A DNA stretch of 7,277 nucleotides. Source: Archaeoglobaceae archaeon. Lineage in GTDB: Archaea; Halobacteriota; Archaeoglobi; Archaeoglobales; Archaeoglobaceae. Position numbers and translations under genes: made by a program. Location of the stretch: the NCBI GenBank assembly GCA_027038095.1, contig JALVYA010000199.1, positions 1 to 7,277 of the forward strand, written 5' to 3'. Below, one piece after another: positions 4,842 through 7,277 of the stretch. The notes under the pieces are model-generated. The model saw only the letters and a list, made by a program, of their open reading frames with translations, did no database searches and was not told where the DNA came from. Each line of letters starts with the position of its first letter. Positions within the stretch are counted from its first letter, which is position 1.

Positions 4842-7277
4842 TTCTGACACCTTCTCAAAATGAATCCGGTTAAACTGCTCTTCGTATCCTCAGACCTTTT
4901 TTCTTCCATAATCTTCCTGCACAATTCGTAAAATCTTATTATGTCTTCTCTGCTCCCTTCCTCTCTATCACCATACCTGTTAGGCTCGAAGAAGGACAGA
5001 AACTCTTTTTTTAACTCCCCGTCAACGCCGAGGACATCGAGCACCTCTCTTACGGTTAAGTCTTTCAGCTCCTTCTCTGTTTCTCTCTCGCAGAATTCGA
5101 TCAACTCTTCAAAAACTTTTGCCAGAGCTCTCCAGAACGGTAAAACAAAGAACTTCATTTTCCCCTTTTCAAGAACCTTGCCCCTTTCGTTCAGGACTTC
5201 AGCAAAGAGCTCGTGCTCCCCAGTTTTAGGTTTTTCGGAGTAAACGAACTCTTTATTTCCAAACCCAATTCTCTTACCGTCGCAACTCAGCCTCACGACT
5301 CCTTCCCCTGTAACCTTTATCGTAACTTCATCTCCCGGCAGCCAGACCGGAGGGGGCGTGTAGTGGAACTTCAGGGTCTTCTTCCTTCTGAGTTTAAGGG
5401 CTATCAGAACTATCAGCGGAACTGGAAGCAGGTATACCCAGAATGGCAGGGGTTTGCTCACCTCAGCTTTTGAGGGTAAATGCGTGTCGTCTCCGGGGTA
5501 GTAGATTTCCAGTTTACGGGGACTTCCAAGCTCCCTGAGGTTTAGCCTCAGCACCCCCCGATCATAGAACTTTTTATTATTTATATATACATATCCTTTA
5601 ACATTTTTTCCGTTGACGTCAACGACCCTCAAAATCAGAACGTCATCCTTTACTGCCGCTTTTATTACCGTTGGAGATTTCACGTAAAGTCTGAAAACAC
5701 TGCTGTACCCCATCGAGGGGACCGAATAGTTTACAGCGTATATTCCCTCGTTTTCAGGTGCTTTCAGGCGAACGTAAGACCTCACGTTAGCGTAAAAGGG
5801 AAAACCAAGATGAACAGCTGCGTTTACCGGCTCTCCGTTGAAGAAGACCGTTACATTGGATATCCACTCCCTTCCGGCTATCGCAGTCGTGTTGGAGAAG
5901 TAAACCCTCACGTATCCAGCCTCAACTCTTCTCTCCCAAGAAGCGGAGCTTACGAAGTATTTCCTGGAACCGGGGTAGTATATTCTGATCGTGTGGTAAC
6001 CCTTGGACAGGTAGACCTTAAAGGAGAACGTGTTGTTAAAGCGTTCTGAATACTCCTTCCCGTCAACGTACAGGTATATCGTTCCGTTCACGGACTTACC
6101 GTAAACGACCTCCCCGCTTATCGTGCACAGACCGGCAGCAACCCTTTTACCCAGATTCACCTTTATGTAAGGCTTTCCGAGTATTTCCACGACCGGATCG
6201 CTCCATGACGGATAAAACATCAGACTGCCGGTGTAGTGTGCAAGAACGTTGTACTTCCCGGTTCTGTTCACCTTAACGCTTGCCTGAAAGTGTCCGTTTT
6301 TGACGGGAAAGACGCCCAGAAACCTGTACGTTTTTCTGTCGTTTTTATCCTTGGCGAGGTACAGCTCCACGTAGCCTGACAGGTAATTTTGCAGGTAACT
6401 GTACTTTTTGTCGGTAATTCTGACGACGCCAGACACCGTTAAGTTCTCTCCGACGTAGACTTTTCTGGTTACGTTCGTTATCTTCGTTTCAGTGGGTATT
6501 CTCTTTGGTGATGGGGTGGGGTCAAATTCCACCCACCCGGTGGTGAACTTCACTTCAGCCCACGCGTGTGCCTGGGAGGAGAAAACTGTCTGATTGTATG
6601 GCTCGGGTCTCGCCTTATAGCCGAACACCATTCTTGCAGGCAAACCTATGGAACGGCACAGCATTACGAAGGCAGAGGCGAATTGCTTGCATATTCCAAC
6701 CTTATTTACGAAAAGAAAGTCGTATATCGGGTCTCCGCTGTAGGTGGTGAAACCGTAGGTGTAGTTAGTTTCCAGAAATTCAGCTATTTTTTCAGCTTTT
6801 TCGTAGTCGTTTTTTGCGCCTCTGGTAATTTTTAAGGCGAGAGCTTTAATTCTTTCCTTACCCGGGCACGTTACCTGAAGGTACGGACTGTTCTCAGGCA
6901 CTTTCGCGGCGAACAGAGCTCTTGGAGGTCCTGCTGTGGAATAGCCAACGTACGGTTTCCTGTCCTGAACGACGCTGTAGGTGGAAGTTCCGGGGTGGTA
7001 AACAGCTCTCTTTAAAGTTACGAAAACGGTTTTCTGCGACACGGGTATGTGATTTTTGAACGTTACTATCGGCGTTACCCTGTACCTGACGGTAAACGTT
7101 TTGGGAGGTTCCGTCTTTCCGGGAGGTGAGATCTCCTCTATCCAGCAATGAGTTACGGGGTCGTACCTCGCGGAGGTGTAAAGCCTCATCAGATACGTGT
7201 AGTCGTTGAGACCCTCAACAAAGTAAACCGGAACCTTTGCGGGATTTGACATTCTGCTCAGGTTGGACATGCTTGCC
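4835..7277 (-). CDS. Membrane-anchored transglutaminase-like protein with Ig-like repeats and DUF4129-like tail (5' end outside window)
   Basis: At least 813 codons are in view. The frame stays open to the window edge past the ATG at 7270, and no signal peptide or anchor follows that ATG, so the true start is upstream. Numbering from that ATG, residues 14-45 resemble the region before the transglutaminase core in TgpA-like proteins (YLMRLYTSARYDPVTHCW). The core (PF01841) follows at about 140-255, with a complete Cys-His-Asp triad: C194 in GICKQFA, H235 in AHAW, D250 in EFDPTP. Residues 265-605 hold four beta-rich Ig-like segments, three ending in a Y-x-G-type motif. Residues 609-628 are one membrane span followed by LRRKK. 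The cytoplasmic part has a beta-rich segment and then a DUF4129-like end (LTVREVLDVLG, FLSFFEPNRYGDR). All eleven N-x-S/T sites lie before the span. It is likely a cell-surface protein-modifying enzyme or protease; the substrate is unknown. Confidence 0.92.
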   Translation of the reverse strand, partial: ASMSNLSRMSNPAKVPVYFVEGLNDYTYLMRLYTSARYDPVTHCWIEEISPPGKTEPPKTFTVRYRVTPIVTFKNHIPVSQKTVFVTLKRAVYHPGTSTYSVVQDRKPYVGYSTAGPPRALFAAKVPENSPYLQVTCPGKERIKALALKITRGAKNDYEKAEKIAEFLETNYTYGFTTYSGDPIYDFLFVNKVGICKQFASAFVMLCRSIGLPARMVFGYKARPEPYNQTVFSSQAHAWAEVKFTTGWVEFDPTPSPKRIPTETKITNVTRKVYVGENLTVSGVVRITDKKYSYLQNYLSGYVELYLAKDKNDRKTYRFLGVFPVKNGHFQASVKVNRTGKYNVLAHYTGSLMFYPSWSDPVVEILGKPYIKVNLGKRVAAGLCTISGEVVYGKSVNGTIYLYVDGKEYSERFNNTFSFKVYLSKGYHTIRIYYPGSRKYFVSSASWERRVEAGYVRVYFSNTTAIAGREWISNVTVFFNGEPVNAAVHLGFPFYANVRSYVRLKAPENEGIYAVNYSVPSMGYSSVFRLYVKSPTVIKAAVKDDVLILRVVDVNGKNVKGYVYINNKKFYDRGVLRLNLRELGSPRKLEIYYPGDDTHLPSKAEVSKPLPFWVYLLPVPLIVLIALKLRRKKTLKFHYTPPPVWLPGDEVTIKVTGEGVVRLSCDGKRIGFGNKEFVYSEKPKTGEHELFAEVLNERGKVLEKGKMKFFVLPFWRALAKVFEELIEFCERETEKELKDLTVREVLDVLGVDGELKKEFLSFFEPNRYGDREEGSREDIIRFYELCRKIMEEKRSEDTKSSLTGFILRRCQKC
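4848..4853 (-). promoter_or_regulatory. Ribosome binding site deciding the start of the eight-span membrane protein
   Basis: AAGGTG on the minus strand ends six bases before the ATG at 4841-4839. The alternative GTG start at 4850-4848 is part of this site itself, so it would have no ribosome binding site of its own. The site is embedded in the last codons of the transglutaminase gene. Confidence 0.65.

Noticed and set aside
6894..7148. 84-codon minus-strand frame within the transglutaminase gene
   Set aside because: It is an alternative frame of a clearly coding region, with no conserved features.
1..7277. CRISPR arrays, tRNA or rRNA genes, insertion sequences and attachment sites
   Set aside because: Looked for on both strands. 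No regularly spaced repeats, tRNA-like cloverleaf ends, transposase motifs or terminal inverted repeats were seen.

Overview
The window looks like part of an archaeal chromosome, most plausibly a euryarchaeon close to Archaeoglobales (Archaeoglobus, Ferroglobus or Geoglobus). The reasons are an archaeal-type 4-phosphopantoate--beta-alanine ligase N-terminus, a small archaeal protein resembling the DUF5611 family, an indolepyruvate:ferredoxin oxidoreductase subunit, TATA-like boxes placed for leaderless transcripts, and GAGGTG-type ribosome binding sites inside a tightly packed operon. The genus is an inference from protein style, not a match to a known genome.

Left part (1-403, minus strand): the 5' end of a coenzyme A biosynthesis gene runs off the window edge. 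It overlaps the stop of a small DUF5611-like gene through a CTGA junction, where the only well-placed start codon is CTG. Between about 380 and 501 lies a divergent promoter region. Each strand carries a similar A-rich TATA-like box about 26-28 bases from its start codon, and neither start has a Shine-Dalgarno sequence, so both transcripts appear leaderless.

Middle left (502-1083, plus strand): a single iorB gene, with no iorA partner in view. It ends 9 bases from the end of the convergent operon.

Right part (7277-1093, minus strand): five genes in one direction with gaps of 13 bases or fewer, or overlaps. In transcription order they are: a large surface-anchored transglutaminase-like protein with Ig-like repeats, one membrane span and a cytoplasmic DUF4129-like tail (5' end outside the window); a polytopic membrane protein with a soluble C-terminal domain; a MoxR-family AAA+ ATPase; a DUF58 protein; and a short polytopic membrane protein. 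This is an archaeal form of the widespread but poorly understood MoxR/DUF58/TgpA-like module. I infer that the cytoplasmic MoxR ATPase and the DUF58 protein act on or assemble a membrane complex built from the two polytopic proteins and the transglutaminase. The catalytic domain of the transglutaminase faces the cell surface and would modify or process envelope proteins. The substrate is unknown. The two polytopic proteins are the least characterised parts and are the best candidates for new components.
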